64,000 nt of DNA from Diadema setosum. Taxonomy: Eukaryota > Echinodermata > Echinoidea > Diadematoida > Diadematidae. Positions within the stretch are counted from its first letter, which is position 1. Each line of letters starts with the position of its first letter. Positions 48,001 to 60,163 of the stretch are shown one piece after another. The translations under genes were made by a program, and so were the position numbers. Location: contig NC_092686.1 of assembly GCF_964275005.1 (NCBI RefSeq), forward strand, positions 15,629,696 through 15,693,695, read 5' to 3'. The notes beneath the pieces were generated by a model. The model ran no database searches and was not told where the DNA came from. It saw only the letters and a program-made list of their open reading frames with translations.

Positions 48001-48452
48001 AAATCAGATTCTAGATGCTTGTGTCACATTTCTGTCTGCTATGATTGCCTATCTTAAAGCTTCTATAGACATGAAAAATAAAGTGTTTTTTATGTAGTAA
48101 GCGTGTAAATCGACGTTCTTTATGAAACTTTATTTTTATTCATTTCATTAAGACAAAGGATCTTGAAATATCTCGGTTGTTTCACTCGAAACACACTGTA
48201 TGGGAGGGGTACTTTCATAAAGTGTCATCATGATTGTTGAAAAGATATCGTATCTTCGTGACTGTCATATCATGAAGCTGTGAGTATTTATACTTGTATA
48301 CAAAACTATGAATCTAGTTTTGCTTTATAGTCTCTATCTTCATTGTGGTAAACAAAATAAGCCGATTTAAATTGTAACGTGTCGTGCTTGTGTCAGAAGT
48401 GTTTATGTAGTGTATGTATATTGATTGGTTTAAGTGAGTGATCTAGAGAACG

Positions 48453-48458
48453 AATAAA
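48453..48458 (+). promoter_or_regulatory. Possible polyadenylation signal AATAAA, copy B
   Basis: AATAAA in TCTAGAGAACGAATAAAAC, matching copy A at 36940. About 3.5 kb after the copy B stop, a distance enlarged by insertions. Confidence 0.3.
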
Positions 48459-48900
48459 ACAGAGTAAGATGTCTAACTTGCCCGATGAAACGAATGATGC
48501 GTGTGTTTATCGTTTCGACTCGATTGTAGACATTTAAAAAGTGCGTGCTTCCCGTTAAACTCAAAACTTTGCGATGACATACACTCTTCTACCCGCCATG
48601 TTATGATATGATCGACTAGTTCGAGGTGAGCTTAGTCTGTGAGTTCTTGGGAAAGCTTCGGAAAATTATTGTAGTTTGTCCATTAAGTCAGGGGACTCGT
48701 CACAACATCAGATCTTTCAACAGACGTGAAGGAAAGCCGGAAAGAGGCTCGGCTAGAACAAACAACGAAGCCTATTCCTTAGGGCTCAGGTCGTCTGCAT
48801 ATCGAAATACTCCGTTTTAACCTCACAACTTTTCAAGAGTCTTATCAACCAAATAAATACTCAATATTTTGACGTGAGTGGTATGTCAATGCAACGTGAC

Positions 48901-49669
48901 CCTACAGAAAACAAAGAATTCTACTCGAGTACGTAACAATCAGGTGACAAAAAAGTCATATGATTTACTTACATTCACAATGACTTGACCTCTTAAAACG
49001 TATAACATATGTGATTTGACAGTGTTAAATCAAATTGGTTTTGAATTGAGGCTCGAGAGTGGCAAACAAAAACTTCCATAGCAGACTGACGCGTCATTTA
49101 ATATACCTGTTAATTAAATGCTCAGATTTTATGCGGGTTCGACACTTACCGGTTGTTTCTCACTGCCAGAAAGCTTCCCCAAGTCTTGCCTGGCGTAGCA
49201 ACAACTCTTGCATGCAAATTGCACTTCATACATTGACGTTACAAGTAAATTGCAAAGAATCTCTGGTAGAAAGAGGCGAATTGCAATTTTTTTACGAAGT
49301 GAGAGAAGCGTCTTTACATGTAATTTAAACCAGCCTAATGCTAATGCGTAAGAAACAGGCGAGTATGATGGACTTATCGTTCATTTTATTATAGGGTTGT
49401 ACTTGTAGCGATACATCCGAGCCATCATCTTTTCTGCTCGAGCCCGACAGTGTCGATGTGACAAAGAATGTACACACCCGATCAATAGGTGGCAGCAGAT
49501 TGTTTCGGTGATTGCACGGTACAGAACTGACAAACGTCAACCTTTGTTCTGGTATACCGGTATTCATTATAGAGCACAAGAGATCGTACTAGTTTCTGCA
49601 ATGCTGCATAAATGCAGATCAGTAGGTGGACAATGACATTGTTTATATTTTTTGTGTCATTGTGTTTTC
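48901..49669. other. Intergenic, nothing recognised
   Basis: Mixed-composition DNA without a supported gene or clear repeat. Confidence 0.6.
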
Positions 49670-50286
49670 TTAAAGGGAAAACCCAGTCCAAATATAAGTT
49701 AGTCTGATAAGAGTTCAAGTTCAACTGATAAAAGTTCAACGGTATAAATTTGATCGAAATCGGATGAAAAAACGTTATCACAATTTGAAGTTTGTTTGTT
49801 TGTTTGTTTGTTTGTTTTGTTGGGTTTTTTTTGGGGGGGGGGATGGGAAACAACAGTTCTTGAACAGTCAATATGAATATGCAAATGGCAAAGTGAGCTT
49901 GTCATTCCCTCACAACTTACCACATAGTTTGTACATAAGATTTTGAAATTCCAGTTTTTCATTCAAACGCAATTATGCCAGAGGCTCAAATCCTCATATA
50001 TCTAACTGATCATTATTCTGAAGTTATTCAACCAGGAATAACGTCATGTTTCAGACTTCAATGACAGAAACATTGATTTTTCGTCATTTTTTTTTTAACA
50101 TGATCAATTCAAAATTGTATGGGTATGACATGGTTAGCTCATTCATTTGCATAATATTCATACCCACTGTACAAGAACTGTTTTGCAGAAATTATCAAAA
50201 TTTCAAAATGTCAAAACTTTTTAATTTTTTCATCCGATTTCATTTTTATCAGACTAACTTATATTTGGACTGGATTTCCTCTTTAA
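49670..50286. mobile_element. TIR MITE (TTAAAGGG family), 617 bp
   Basis: The left end TTAAAGGGAAAACCCAGTCC, then AAATATAAGTTAGTCTGAT, is repeated inverted at the right end (ATCAGACTAACTTATATTTGG). It contains a GTTTGTTTG run and an octamer-like ATGCAAAT. Ends resemble those at 58.2 and 58.9 kb. Confidence 0.75.
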
Positions 50287-53200
50287 ATGTAATAAAGATA
50301 TTGGGTCGAGCTGCTCGAGCAAATAGTTATACATGTACTTGAACATTGAATAAACACACACACCAAATAGTGTCAAGCATACATTCATGTACGTCAGCTT
50401 GGCATTATAGGGTCGTGTTCTCACCTCTCGTAATAAACTGTCATGATGATAAAACTGTACACAAGCTGACAAGACCATTGCCAACAACTTTAGTCTCATT
50501 GACACAACTTCATGGAGACAACAAAACCAATTTTCCCTTGACGTAAACAACAAGTACGTACATGCATGATGCATTTGTTCTAAAGAGTTGCACTTAGAGC
50601 AGTGTAGAGTAAGATGGATATTAATGGTAAGTTGGATGGCGGAACATTAAGAATGTGGTCTTTTAATTTTTTTATTATTATTTACACGATTATTCCATAA
50701 CACTTGCATTACAATCTAGATGATATTAAAACAGTGATATATAGTTCAATGAACCGAAATAAAGGGGCTTCATGACGATTCATTCGCTCCGATCAAGGTG
50801 GTACCGATTTTGACTGGATACGTGTTACTGAGGCTAATTGAGACATTGACCGCAACAGGGTTACTGTAACTGACATATCTCCGAACTTTGATTTCACCTT
50901 TAGAGAATAGAAATAGCAGCTATAATTGAGGTGAGAGACTTCTTAAAAAGAAAAATACGACTAGAACATGCATGCCCACCAGATGTATCACATGAATATC
51001 GTATCTTCACAAGCCAGTGTGTTTTTCATGTGTTTCATGTTTCATTTTGAAAGTGCAGCGTTTCTATCTCAAGAATCAAATGCAAATATTTCTGGAATTG
51101 CGAAAATCCATAGGGCCCTGGAATTCACGAGCCTTTTAATCAGACGCGGGGAGGCAAGTAATGCGGTGCATGCCGAAAAAAAAAAATGTGTTTATCGCCT
51201 CCACAGATTTCATTTTTTTTTTCTCTCATTCTCTTCTCTTTTTTCCATTAGAGGCCCAACCACACCCCCTTCACACACCCCACGTGAGGAAAGGGGTTTG
51301 ATGCTAATTAGTCGCGATCTTGGTCCTCAGCGACACTCCCAATCTGATAGCAAGAGTTTATGAAGACATCATCTGACAGAAAATTTTACAAACCCTGATA
51401 TAGGGTCGTGGTACGTTAGCTCTCATTTCCCGACCGCATTCTACACGAGTGCTGCAGAAAAAAAAATGAAATAGAAAGTTAAAAACGACAACAACAACAA
51501 TTGTTTTCTGAAATGAAGGATCACAGTGGGGCAGTTTGTAGGAATTGTGAACTATTGGAAAATCCACACCCGGAAGTTCATACTGTCATAACATACAGTA
51601 TGTGTTCTGTATCTTCGTAGTGGTTTTATATACCAAGGTAATTTCTCACTCTTCCACCAGTCTGTACGTTACTTGCACAAATCTAATTTGTGTAGAATTT
51701 TCGATAGGTTCTTAAGAACTTGGACGTAATATGAGAGTAAAATTTTGTTGTTGTTTTTTTTATAGATTTTTTCGTCTTTCCATTATTTTGTAGGTTAAAG
51801 TTTATCGTGGAATTTGATTTGGATGCACTGTGATGTGCATCATTCCCCGATTTGATGCGCTTAGAAACATCAGTATTAAGCGCTATATAAAAGTTATTCA
51901 TTATCATTATCATTATCATTACATCATAAAAATGTTATTACTTCATGCTGACAATCAGTTTGGAGAGGCAAAGACCGATGAATGTTTGTTTGTTTGTATT
52001 TTTTATCTGATTATGATTTGCTTTACATTTCATTTACTATTACCGCAATTTAAGTAAGCTTTATTTCTGCTAAGAAATTAAATGCAAATGCACTTCATTA
52101 AGATATGATTTCATTCTTCAAAATAAGCAAATCAAGATGAAGTAGATAATAGTTGCCTAGCTAATCAAGAATACGTTCATATCACTTTCTACACATGTCC
52201 ACACATTATGATATACCCATATGACACGAATACACACATAGGCCCTGCACAAAGACAACCACATACACATTGAGATACACATACACACACATACGAATAA
52301 ACAAACAAATTATGAATTTTCGCAAGATTTATCGTTACATGAGCAAGCAAGGTCAACGCAAAGACAACTACCTAACTCAGTATTATAAGAAAGAAATGTA
52401 CGCGTGTGTCATTTGCAAACAAAACTTTAACATGATATATAAACAAATAAATGGCATGTATAAGGTCAGGCCATCATTGACTTTTAGTGATATTGGTCAG
52501 TGTCACACATTGCCCAACAAACCTTTGAAAAAGCTTGTAAATACGTCGTTGTGACAAGCAATGTTCATCATATACATACATCATTAACTAAAATAGTGTG
52601 ATGCTGTAGGATTACTCACGTGAAGAAAAACAATAATCAATAAGGAGGAACGTACATCAGAATGGTGAAAAACACTTGTCAAAGAGATTTTGGCGGTACC
52701 AGATCATTAAACAACGAACCACAGGGCAAAACATTAGTAGAAATAGGACTTATTACATTATGAGCGTAAAGAAGAGGAATACTTAGTACCTTGGTGCTTG
52801 AACAACATTGCAATGCACGAGATTAAACACAGCAAATATAGCATGCAAGAAGTTTGTTTATATATTTATACAATGTTGTTGTTGTTATTGTTATTGTTTG
52901 TGTGTGCGTGTGTGTCCTTGAGTGCGTGACATATTCTTACGCCTAATGCCCTTTTTGAATTCGTTTTGTTTTACCCGATTCTTGCCACTTTCCTGTCTCC
53001 TAACACCATAATATAATCCAGTTGACAGCGTTCCTGTCAAACTGTTCAAAATCTCTGCAATATACAACCCAGGGGGACCAGTGGATTCGAATAGAATTCT
53101 ACGCAATGTTCCATCCAGAACTTATTGAATTTGACATTTAAGTTATTTCCGACAACCTGTTGAATTTTTGGAAGAAATCTAATCCTCGTGCTCCTTGCGA

Positions 53201-53290
53201 GTATATCCAATAAAAGACATTTAAAAATTCTCTCGCCAAATTCTGTCATTCTATTATTCCCTGTAGAATGCACTACTTGAGCCTACTTTT
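50287..53290. other. Intergenic, no supported gene
   Basis: Several short open frames, none with domain signals or matching splice sites. A fragment of the microsatellite-linked repeat of 42.6 kb occurs at 51,850-51,920. Confidence 0.6.
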
Positions 53291-53291
53291 A

Positions 53292-53392
53292 CCAATCGAA
53301 TGAAAATGAATTCTCCCGGGAGTAGTCGCCTGCGATTGGCTGATGACGGAACCAATCATGTGACGAATTTTCATAATCCACGATTGACGTCA
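53292..53392. promoter_or_regulatory. CCAAT/CRE motif cluster, candidate promoter
   Basis: Two CCAAT boxes on plus (53292-53296 and 53352-53356), one on minus (ATTGG at 53335-53339), and a perfect CRE TGACGTCA at 53385-53392, within 100 bp. CRE with paired CCAAT boxes is common in TATA-less promoters. No gene was identified on either side. Confidence 0.4.
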
Positions 53393-54508
53393 TACGTTCG
53401 GGCTCGCTTCCGTTCGCAAGAAGCCTCCGGAATAAGCGGTTTGAATTACGAGACCTTGGGCCTTGTCAGTTTAAATCCGTGCGTAACGGAGATCACCGAC
53501 CTAGTAGTTGAGAGCTTAATTACGAAATGTGAACGTTGGTGACAGTATTCATCAAGCATTTCATATACGGCATTTTGCATGACATTACCAACCAGCAAAG
53601 TCAAACTGGATCTTGCAGTAACTGGAAGCATCCTTATCATTTGACAGGAAGGAGAGAAACGAAATTGTGTAGATTAAAAATAACGAGGAAACGACCACAC
53701 GCAGGGCGCATTATAAACGTGACTATTCAATTTTACTTTGCGTCGTCATTGCAGTTGAAAAGCTATGTAAATTTTTTCGTTTGATTAATGTCTTTCTGTT
53801 GGATTAGCTATGTTTTGTTTTGTTTTGTTTTATTTTTATTGTTTTGTAACAGTTTTGTTTGTTTGTTTGTTTGTTTGTTTGTTTGTTTATTTGTTTGTTT
53901 GTTTGTTCTTGCTTTGGCGTCCCCTTTACATGCACAATAATCATTAATATGTAAGCTTACAATGACCCATGTCTATCTATTATATTCGAGAAATTAATTA
54001 GGCCTATACATGGGTGGATTGACTAAAATGTTTTGCTTCGAGCGGTTAATTACTTGCATTTTAGTGGTTGCAATACTTACACGTGTTCTAACAACAATGA
54101 CGAGTTCCTACATAATCCGACGACAGAAGTTGGATGGAAGGACCGTTAACTTCAAAGATAAAAGCAAAAGGAATCGCAGTTAGAATGTGATCGTAACAGC
54201 GATCATTTGACAGTTGAAGTGTAGTATTGTTCTGATGTTACATGTATTCTCTCCATCTTTTTCCCCTGTAACGAAGAAATATAGTAAATACGTTAATCTG
54301 CTGCTAGCTCTGCCCAGCTTACACGTTCGGTAGTGTTATTGAACGTGAAGGATGGAATAACTCCTCCAAATTTTCTCCCACAAACTAAGATCCTATCTCA
54401 GTGATGGGGGATATTTGTTCATGGAGCACGCAGATACGACCCAAGGGAGGTATATGAGAAAACTTTGCGGGAACTGATAGTAGGCGTGTGATCTCGTCGG
54501 TCGACTGG

Positions 54509-54517
54509 GCATGCGCA
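54509..54517. promoter_or_regulatory. NRF1-like site
   Basis: GGGCATGCGCA differs by one base from the GCGCATGCGC-type NRF1 consensus. Lies in a CpG-richer stretch (54.5-54.7 kb) upstream of the X-box palindrome. Confidence 0.3.
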
Positions 54518-54813
54518 TAGAGGGGGCCTCCTCGTGGCCAAGGGCAAGAACGTATTTTTAGGCACGTCGATACCCAAGTGGCTGGGAGACGACGCAATTC
54601 CTGCAAAAGAGGAGAGGAGAAAATTGAGAGAGAAACTTTATCGAGGCGCGGAGTTAACCCGAGATGGGTGAAAGTTGTAGGATATGCAAGGAAAGGTATG
54701 ACAGATCATATTTGTTTGGGTTTCCAATACATCGCTGCCTGTTATCGTCACTGCGATGCGGGGTGCCTCTCGGAGTTCAACAAGGAGGAAAATCGAAGCC
54801 ATGAGAGGCCTGG

Positions 54814-54831
54814 ACGTTACCATGGTAACGT
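54814..54831. promoter_or_regulatory. 18-bp perfect palindrome with X-box (RFX) core
   Basis: ACGTTACCATGGTAACGT. The inner 14 bp fit the RFX X-box GTNRCC-NN-RGYAAC. A half-site (GGTTACCATGG) recurs about 320 bp downstream at 55,135 and a CRE-like GACGTCATGAC at 55,108. Confidence 0.45.
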
Positions 54832-55775
54832 AATGTGACGATGTAGTGATGTGATGAGACAAGATATTATGAAAAAAAAAAATCGGCACAGTGGGACGAC
54901 CGCTCAGGATGCAGCAGCTAATTGTAATAGCGCCATCTATAGTGTACATTGACGACTTACATACCCGCAGGCAAGAGGCAAGTTTGAAAGGGGATGGGGG
55001 GGGGGGGGGGGGACGGGATGTATTATCCTACTACAATATACACTGGTTATACTGAGCGAAAAGTTTATTCCAACAACAATTTCTGTCACTCAACGCGTCA
55101 TGAACAGACGTCATGACAAGAAGCAGTGGTTATGGTTACCATGGAGATAAGTGCATACTGAACGACTCTTCAGGTGTTCCGTGTTTTAGTCACCTTCTCA
55201 AGAGATAAACAAGCGAACAAACAATCGTCACACCATCGGCATGATCGGAAGCACACAGATCTTACACAAACTTGCTTGGCGTTCCAAAGAATTGGACTCT
55301 TATCTTTACGCTCATTTAAAAGCAAGATACAAAACATCTTCTGGTTGGCACAAGAGCGCACTCCCCTACCTCCTCCCCATCAGTTAAGTTCGATTGTGGA
55401 TTTACAACGATAGATGTTTGAATGGTTTGGACTGTGCTGCTTTAGTTAAGTCATAACGAAAGTCGTTCTGAATGATTTACATGTACTACGAAGATGAAAA
55501 CTTGACCTAACAATGAATACATACCTATAGGCCTATACTCATACATGTATAAGTGCATACTTATATACGTACATACATAATGCTGTCCTCAAGGTGTTAT
55601 AATTGCGAGTAAGGTAAAAGCCGAACATTTTATTTCAAACTGAGATTAGGATGTTTGGATGTGTGTTCCGGTAATGTCAGAAGAGGCAACATTACTTCGG
55701 TAGTGACATTATTGAAATGGAGCAAATTGTTGTGAGTTTACATCTGAGAAAATTATTCCAAACCTTAGTTGGTTT

Positions 55776-55852
55776 CAGGCCCGTAGCCAGGATTTTTCAA
55801 GGGGGGTGCGATCACTAAAAAAAACGGACCTTCGGTACCAATACCAATGATG

Positions 55853-55944
<92 letters not shown>

Positions 55945-57256
55945 TTTGGACGACCGAACTACAAAAGTTGTATAAGAATTTGCGCGCGAAGCGCGCCGCA
56001 AATTGTGAATTTTGACTGTTTTAATGACGTTTTAAAGTCTCGAGGAAATTTGTATTTTTGTCTGTTGCATGCAATCGCGTTACGGTATTTCATCTAGGAA
56101 ATAGTAAAAACTCATTTTGCCAGGAAGTTGCAAAGTTTAATTGTGTTCGAGACTCTGCGCGCGTAGCGCGCCGCAAAATTGAGAATAGTGATTTTCCTGG
56201 CGTTGTTTTAACTTTTATTTTTTCTATTGTATACCCGCGTTAGCAGGCCTGAAGCCAGGATTTTTAAAGGAAGGGGGAATTGCGTTAATTAACAAAACGG
56301 TCCTTTGATACTGTCCCGGGGGGGGGGGGGGTAGCGACAATTAAAAGGTGGACACCATGCTCATACATGGACTTTCAAAATGGCCCCTAAACGAGTAATG
56401 ATCATATGATTTTTTCGGGCCTTAAAAACAAGTATTCCTTAAAATGTTTCCTGCACCCTAAAGAAGTACTTCATCATGATTGAACAATATACCATTTTCC
56501 CAAATTTCGGCCTTTTTGATACCCTTTGATTATATACGCTCGTACATCACACTTTCCATCTATACTACCTGAGATATTTATGAAAATATATCAATAAAGA
56601 ATGTAAATTAAATAACGATGCGTCACAATGCAGTCTAACGCTCTCACAATGCTATCATACATAGGGTTTTTCACTGACTGTTTTTACTCCGGAGCTCTTG
56701 CAATATTCAGGCTTTTCCTACTATATCTTTGTGAGACGTAGATATAAAATGTCTCAGGTTTTCGATTATAGTAATTTCGAGGAAATATCTTTAATTTTTA
56801 CCATATATGTAAACTTGAGGCTATTAGATTTTCATCCACTTACCTCTGTTCCTGTGAAAAAATGCAAGTGTCAACCTCAATGTCATCCACGAATCGCACG
56901 TACTCGGGCGGCCAGTGGAAAAAAAAAAAAAAAAACCACCGGTCACACGCGCCAAGGGCCATGGCATGCAGTGCCAATATAATAATAGCTCGCACAAATT
57001 GATACATAACATTTGTGTTTGTGTGCATGGGGACGATCCGATGGTTCATACAACAAAAGGGTTTCGTACAATTATTTTTAACATTGTTAAACGTACTCTT
57101 CCACATTTACGTAGCATATAATGTGTCTTTATATTTATTTGGATTGTTATCTTGAGAATTGCTAAAAACCGTTATAATGAAAAAGTGGACCTTTCAGAAT
57201 TTGGGGGGTGCGTACGCACCCGACGCACCCCCCCCCCCCCCCTGGCTACGGGCCTG
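55776..57256. mobile_element. TIR element with CAGGCCCGTAGCCAGG ends, nested
   Basis: The left end CAGGCCCGTAGCCAGGATTT and right end CCTGGCTACGGGCCTG are inverted copies, followed by G and C runs. GGTTT flanks both ends as a 5-bp direct repeat. A second left end (CAGGCCTGAAGCCAGGATTT) lies at 56244, and GCGCGCGAAGCGCGCCGCAAA-type hairpins occur near 55,980 and 56,157, so the element is a tandem or nested composite. No transposase seen. Confidence 0.75.
55850..55941. repeat. (AC)n then (TA)n microsatellite
   Basis: Inside the preceding element; pure dinucleotide runs. Confidence 0.95.
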
Positions 57257-58062
57257 GGTTTCACGAACATCTTTTCCTGTTATTCTAAGCACAAAGAAGT
57301 CGCCCAGTCTCCCAATTTGAAGCATCTTCTTTTGGTTTCAGAAGGTACAAATTATATGTCAGTCTGATAGTAACAGTTTGATAGTAAATGTAAGTTTGTG
57401 ATTTTTTCCAAAGAGATAATTCGATATGTAAATACATTTGTACGAAAATGCAATGATGATAGCGTGATTATTGCCCTTGAAGCTGTAGTTAGAAAGCCCA
57501 CGCACGGAATCACCTTTTCCTTACCCCTGTACCCACACCCCACTCAGAAAGAAAAAGAAAATCAAGAAATAAAAAGGAATAACCTGCACAATATCTCATC
57601 ACACGATTCCAGCTGCTTGACGTAACATTGCTTGTGGTTGATATAAGAACACACTGCCCTCTGGTTTAACTGCGTAGAACAAACATATTTGTTGCAAACC
57701 AGAGAATCGACTGGGGTTTGAAAGCCAAGCCATTTTAGCCATTTTGTTCCCTGGGCAACCAGTCCTCTTATCACATTGAGTGATTTGAGATGTTATTTGC
57801 ACATATTTAACAACGGACGCTATACGAAAAGACTATATAGATGTTATTAATATGATACATTGTAATAACTGTCTGACCATGTAAATGTATATAAAGTTAT
57901 GTTACAAAAGATGATTTTTATTACATGTAGTAGCCAAATATACTTAATAATGTAGTGTTAAAAGTATTTTGTAAGACCAATGGGTTTTTTTTTCCTCATT
58001 ATCAAAGCAGTTGAAATAATGTTGTAAATAATGTCGTAATTCACTGTGTTGACTTCGAAAGA

Positions 58063-58148
<86 letters not shown>

Positions 58149-58197
58149 CTCTCTTTTTTTCGTGGCATATAACAGTATGTTCCTATTTGTCATTGTG
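57257..58197. other. Intergenic, AT-rich
   Basis: No gene; a (TA)n run occupies about 58,060-58,146. Confidence 0.7.
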
Positions 58198-58761
58198 TTA
58201 AAGGGAAGATAAACCCAAGAGCAATGTGGATTGAGTGAAAGCAGCAACATTAGTAGAACACATCAGTGAAAGTTTGAAGAAAATCGGACAATCGATGCAA
58301 AAGTTATGAATTTTTAAAGTTTTAGTGTTGGAACCGCTGGACGAGGAGACTACTAGAGGTTATGACGTATGAGTGGACAACAATACCAAGAAAATATAAA
58401 GAAAATTCTACAAAATCCATTTTTCATGAAAATTACAAATTCCATCAACTTGATAGTGACATATGTTAGGGGTAGCAATTATTCCCCCTGCTTTCTGAAA
58501 GAGGTTGGTCCATTGCTCTTTCATAATTCTAGAAAAGTGAATTTTTGTTGAATTTCCTTTATATTTTCTTTGTATTGCTGTCCACTCATACGTCATATCC
58601 TGTAGTAGTCTCCTCATCCAGCGGTTTCAACACCAAAACTTTAAAAATTCATAACTTTTGCATCGATTGTCCGATTTTCCTCAAACTTTCACTGATGTGT
58701 TCTACTAATGTTGCTGCTTTCACTCAATCCACATTGCTTTTGGGGTTTACCTTCCCTTTAA
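58198..58761. mobile_element. Long foldback MITE, 564 bp
   Basis: It begins TTAAAGGGAAG and ends CTTCCCTTTAA. Almost the whole element is two inverted arms of about 280 bp (e.g. GCAATGTGGATTGAGTGAAA on the left, its inverse on the right; inner GACGTATGAGTGGACA likewise). Few mismatches, so fairly young. Confidence 0.85.
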
Positions 58762-58931
58762 GACATGTATAACAGGAAGATGATATCGTAGTTCTTTTCA
58801 TGTGAACAATTGCCATCACCACCACCAACAGCAATATCACCATTATCATCATCATCATCTTCTTCTTCTTCTGCATCGCTACTTGTAGCTTTCACAATAA
58901 CTGCTCACAACTAAACTGATAAATGGCAGGT

Positions 58932-59548
58932 TTAAAGAGGAATTCCAGACAGTTATAAGTTAGTCTGAGCAGGGAGTAGGATCTTACGAGTATAGCAGTG
59001 AAAGTTTGATCAAAATTGGACAAAGATTAGGGAAGTTATGAAATTGTGACGTTTCTCTATTTCTGCAGAACTAATCTCGTACAGCTGATATGAATATGCA
59101 AATGAGTGAGATGATGTTATCACCTCACAAATTTTGCATTGATCGTTTGCCCCCCCAAAATGACGAAAATTCAATTTTCTGTTTTTAAAGTGTAACACAT
59201 AAGTTAAACAACGTTAAATAACGTTAAATAACTTCATAATAATAATCAGTTAGATATATCAGGATTTGAGACTGGGGTGTAATTGCATGTGATGAAAAAC
59301 TGGAAATTTAAAAAAAATATGTAGGCCTACAAACTATACGGGATTATTGTGAGGGAGGACATCATCACTTCACTATTTGAATATTCATATTGACTGTTCA
59401 AAATTGTTTCCTGAAAAAGTAGGAAAACTTCAAAATGTCATAACTTGTTCATTTTTCATCCAATCTTGATCAATTTTTCATTGTTGTGAAAGAAAATTTT
59501 ACTCCTTCTTTTTCGACTATATTCATACGCACTGGAATTCCCCTTCAC
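58932..59548. mobile_element. MITE of the TTAAAGAGG family
   Basis: Starts TTTAAAGAGGAATTCCAG, shares TATAAGTTAGTCTGA and TATGAATATGCAAATG with the element at 49.7 kb, and ends CTGGAATTCCCCTTCAC. Contains a duplicated GTTAAATAAC. Confidence 0.65.
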
Positions 59549-60125
59549 AAGGTGACAGGAAAACGAAAAACTCAGCAGGCTGACTGGGGGCGTCTCTGCC
59601 TTCGTACACAATTGATATTCTTCCTTTATATTCAAATTTAGTTAAGAGATGTGTTTAACACTATTGGGAAATTCTTAATGCCTTTCCTGGTCGACGTTAT
59701 CATGCGACCCAAGAAAATGAAGGTTTTAGTACATTCCGGAGGGTTATCTAGGTCATGTCAGGCTGGACAATGGTAGTTTAGCCTAGGCTCATCAGTGTTC
59801 AGTAACCGTTGATCTTGACTTTGATCATTTCAAGCAAAGCAAGCAAACCCTGATCATTTATTTTGTCCAATTATCCTTGTTAACATTTATTTCGAAATAA
59901 ATACAGAAAGGTATCTGCAAACAAACAAACAAACAAATAAATAATTATCTACTTTACACGTCTATCCTCACAAAATAATGATATTTCATTTGGACTATTT
60001 AGCAAAAGTCATGGCTAGAAAATAATACTGCCAATAAAAGAACGGTGAACTATGACCTTGACGTTTGATCTTAATCCCCTAGAAATTCAAGAAAACAACC
60101 CATCACACACACACACACACACACA

Positions 60126-60163
<38 letters not shown>

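Larger units (their letters stand above)
40985..48900. repeat. Segmental duplication, copy B
   Basis: Counterpart of 32,510-37,400 in the same orientation. It is longer because of later insertions: a microsatellite-linked repeat at 42,585-42,657, tandem units and a MITE fragment at 42.7-43.83 kb, a SINE at 44.26-44.56 kb, about 0.9 kb near 45.9-46.75 kb, and a LINE 3' fragment at 47.28-48.0 kb. Confidence 0.85.

Noticed and set aside
52270-52554. 94-codon open frame on plus
   Set aside because: AT-rich, low-complexity start, no recognisable domain or neighbour support.
54664-54804. 46-residue frame MGESCRICKE with a CxxC pair near the X-box palindrome
   Set aside because: The start context is fair and a GTATGA donor lies inside, but there is no downstream exon and no family; kept only as a thought.
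5406-54831. The two X-box palindromes as evidence of a shared ciliary programme
   Set aside because: One is inside a transposon and the other stands alone without a gene; no link can be made.
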